DNA of 64,000 nt from Bacteroidales bacterium (lineage in GTDB: Bacteria > Bacteroidota > Bacteroidia > Bacteroidales > UBA7960), in NCBI GenBank assembly GCA_012521995.1, contig JAAYLH010000009.1, positions 54,947-118,946 on the forward strand, written 5' to 3'. The notes beneath the pieces are model-generated. The model did no database searches. It was not told the DNA's origin and worked only from the letters and a program-made list of their open reading frames with translations. Each line of letters opens with the position of its first letter. Position 1 is the first letter of the stretch. Positions 61,967 to 64,000 of this stretch are shown one piece after another. The translations under genes were made by a program, and so were the position numbers.

Positions 61967-63352
61967 TTAACGCTGGATGTTAGGAGACTCCAGTCCGTAG
62001 CCTTTTCGTTTGTCCTCAGCTTTCAGCAGGATGGCAAAGATGAGCGCCAGCACCCCGAAGCTGGTGAAGATCAGCATCGGGAGGGTGTAATCGTAAGTGT
62101 TCACCAATAGGCCGTCGCGCATGGTCTGGCCCGTCACGCAGAATGTCTCGAGCACCTATCCGATCAGCAATGGCACGCCCATCAATCCCCAGTTCCGGAC
62201 CCAGAACATCAGCGAGTAGGCCGTGCCCAGGCGCTTCTCAGGAATGATCTTGGGAACCGAGGGCCACATCGCCGAGGGCACCAGTGAGAAGGCGATGCCC
62301 AGCACCACCACCAGGAACATGGCGAAGACCCAGCTGTTGAGCCCGGGCACCGAGAACAGCGCGTGGACCACGATCAAAAGGCTGGCGCCGATGATCATGA
62401 TGGTGGCCCCTTTGCCTTTTTTGTCGTAGATGCCTCCGAAGAGGGGCGTCAGCAGGATGTTTCCGAAGGGCAGCAGCATCGGGATCAGTCCCGCCAGGTC
62501 TTCTGCCACGCCAAACTTGTTGACCATCAGGTCGGTGGCATATTTCAGGAAGGGAAATACCGCCGAATAGAACAGTACACACAAAATGGCAATGTACCAC
62601 CATCCCTTGTTGCCCAGGATCTTCCCGATGTCGGAGAGTTTGAAATCATCTTCCGGGTTCTTTTCGACGGGGTTTTCGACCGCTTCAGAGGCATCGAGCT
62701 TTTTGTCCATCATCACGTAAATGATGAAGGCGATGAGGCCGATACACAGCCCGATCAATGCCACCAGCACCGGGCGCGATACGTCGATGATGCCCGTGGC
62801 CTTGGCTATCGGGATCGAGAATCCCAGCGCCAGGGCGGTCCCGATGCGGGCCATGGCCATCTCCATACCCATAGCGGTGGCCAGCTCTTTTCCTTTAAAC
62901 CATTTCACGATGATCTTCGAAACGGTGATGCCGGCCACTTCGACCCCCACGGCGAAAATGGCAAACCCCATGCTGGCCCAGAACACCTGTGCGTCGAGCC
63001 CGAAGAGGGTCGTCCCAGCCAGTGAGGCCGATGAGATGGCCCAGTACTTGATGGCCGTGCCCGCCACCATCACCGCGGCAGCGCCCAGACCGGTCAGGCG
63101 CACGCCCAGCTTGTCGAGGATGATCCCGCCGAAGATCAGCATCAGCAGGAATACGTTAAACCAGCCGTACGAGCTGGTGAAGGTGCCGTATTCGGCACGC
63201 GACCAGCCCAGTTGACCTTCCAGTAAGCCCGCCAGGGGCGCCATGATGTCGGTTAAAAAATACCCGCACAGCATGGTGAACGAGACGATGAACAATGCGG
63301 CCCAGCGGGCTGCCTTCGAGTCTCTCAGCGATTTCCTTATTGCTTCTGACAT
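61967..63352 (-). pseudogene. MFS transporter (oxalate/formate-antiporter-like) split by in-frame TAG
   Basis: Reading through a TAG at 62158-62156 gives about 461 codons from the ATG at 63352, the normal size of a 12-helix MFS protein. The upstream part (398 aa) has helices 1-11, with GYFLTDIMAPLAGLLEGQLGWSRAEYG at the start and TVSKIIVKWFKGKELATAMGM in the middle, like the OFA family. The part after the stop carries helix 12 (LPMLIFTSFGVLALIFAIL) and a charged tail. The context LLIG-stop-VLETFC suggests a Trp codon TGG changed to TAG. Either a recent nonsense mutation, a sequencing error or read-through. Other genes here end in TAG, so recoding is unlikely. Confidence 0.75.
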
Positions 63353-63388
63353 TTGAAAATATTTAAGATGATTGTTTTTCAGGACGTG

Positions 63389-63396
63389 CAAATATA
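63389..63396 (-). promoter_or_regulatory. MFS gene promoter -7 box
   Basis: TATATTTG on the minus strand, 36 bp before the ATG at 63352 and overlapping the rejected track start at 63391. Confidence 0.5.
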
Positions 63397-63541
63397 AATA
63401 TTCCGCGCAATTATTTCGGAAAAATCAAAAATTGACCCGGTACAAAGCCCGTGTCCGGAACGACCGGGCCTTTTTGCGGCGATGGTGGCGGCTTTTCGCC
63501 CTGCCGGCGGGCGGCTGCCAGGGGCATTCTTTGCCCGGCCA

Positions 63542-64000
63542 TCAGAAGATGAGCCCCAGGTTCAGCCCGGCCGAGTTGTTGCTGGTCCAGCGCTCGTTCT
63601 GTACCTCTATGCCCAGGCCGAGGTAAACGGAGGTGCGGTGCGACAGGTTCAGCTTGGCGCCCAGGGTCGAGCTCAGGAACAGGCCGCCTCCCTCGAGGGC
63701 ATCGCTGCGTTTGAAGAAGTTGCCGATGCCCAGCGAGAAAAAAGGGGTCACTTTTTGCTCCATCGAGCTCACCCGCAGGAAGCCGAAGAAGGGGTAGGTG
63801 AGCTCGTGCCCGCTGTCAAGGCTCCTCCTCAGGCCTGCGCCAATCCCCGCCAGGAAGAAGGGGTTCAGCTGGTAACCCAGCGAGAGGCCCAGCTTCAGCT
63901 CGTCGTAGTTGCCCCCGCCGATGCCGAAATAACCCAGCTCCATCAGCCCGCGCAGGCCCTGCCTGAACCGTGCTGTCGCCGCCGTGGCATCGCCCGCGGC
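63542..64000 (-). CDS. Outer-membrane beta-barrel protein, 5' end cut by window edge
   Basis: The frame is open from 64000 to the track ATG at 63943 (the 19 upstream codons contain no stop), so the gene begins outside the window. The visible 150 or so residues are amphipathic strands with Gly-rich turns (LGYFGIGGGNYDELKLGLSLGYQLNPFFLAGIGAGLRRS, TPFFSLGIGNFFK, TSVYLGLGIEVQNE) and end SAGLNLGLIF, with a terminal Phe as in small outer-membrane barrels. I cannot name a family beyond a porin-like or OmpW-like barrel. GC is visibly higher than in the rest of the window. Confidence 0.65.
   Translation of the reverse strand, partial: AAGDATAATARFRQGLRGLMELGYFGIGGGNYDELKLGLSLGYQLNPFFLAGIGAGLRRSLDSGHELTYPFFGFLRVSSMEQKVTPFFSLGIGNFFKRSDALEGGGLFLSSTLGAKLNLSHRTSVYLGLGIEVQNERWTSNNSAGLNLGLIF

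Noticed and set aside
62156-62158. Pyrrolysine or recoded amber codon
   Set aside because: Other genes here end in TAG (for example at 1020-1022) and there is no pyl context; a nonsense mutation or error is simpler.
62363-63025. Plus-strand ORFs of 220 and 164 aa opposite the MFS gene
   Set aside because: Shadows of a GC-rich gene; His/Asp-rich composition typical of antisense frames.

Overview
The window looks like a chromosomal segment of a member of the Bacteroidota, probably Bacteroidales or a near relative. The evidence is a set of families largely confined to that phylum (DUF3078, DUF4296, DUF5689, DUF6132, DUF2027-Smr, FISUMP lipoproteins, dihydroorotase with a QVH metal motif), many lipoproteins and outer-membrane barrels, and weak Shine-Dalgarno sites. 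In addition, more than 20 intergenic regions carry the Bacteroidota -7 promoter box TAnnTTTG. These boxes often show that the track start (usually a TTG) lies upstream of or inside the promoter, so about 15 starts are moved downstream here. No phage, insertion sequence, integrase, CRISPR array or rRNA was seen.

Layout, left half. 1-11.7 kb: a left-truncated TPR protein, a DUF3078 barrel protein, gyrB, an operon of a large periplasmic TPR protein and an outer-membrane barrel, the RNase P RNA gene rnpB (minus strand, covered only by spurious ORFs in the track) and a DUF2027-Smr protein. 11.9-16.1 kb: a surface-polysaccharide set of flippase, Wzz-like protein and O-antigen ligase/polymerase. 16.1-26.8 kb: nitroreductase, nucleoside kinase, dihydroorotate-dehydrogenase-like protein, DUF4197, two thioredoxins, DUF6132, LptF/G permease, tgt, and a glycosyltransferase overlapping an ECF sigma factor.

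Layout, right half. 27.3-36.6 kb is a more AT-rich (by eye), accessory-looking stretch: a stand-alone E2 acyltransferase, RluA synthase, membrane protein, methyltransferase, a response regulator/histidine kinase pair followed by PepSY-like and YgiW-like exported proteins, a TetR regulator, and a doxX-gpx-marR redox operon with clear operators. 36.6-43.1 kb: urocanate hydratase, an operon of GT2/dihydroorotase/DUF4296, and cysteine desulfurase. 43.1-50.3 kb: a TonB-dependent receptor with two DUF5689 lipoproteins, divergent from a secreted EEP-family nuclease/phosphatase; a palindrome between them carries both -7 boxes. 50.3-64 kb: mutS2, two FISUMP lipoproteins, tRNA-Met, EamA transporter, START-like protein, SufS-like enzyme, a HELTH-peptidase/beta-propeller/barrel fusion, an MFS transporter split by an in-frame TAG, and a right-truncated barrel protein. 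The last 2 kb look richer in GC.

The most coherent candidate systems are (i) the TonB/DUF5689/nuclease locus, read as an extracellular nucleic-acid or phosphate-ester scavenging unit, (ii) the doxX-gpx-marR operon with two kinds of operator, and (iii) the two-component/PepSY/YgiW module, which resembles ygiW-qseBC of enterobacteria. Unexplained non-coding structure includes two separate arrays of 11-bp tandem repeats (one with ten ACGT cores at helical pitch) and a cluster of REP-like palindromes arranged as an inverted pair.
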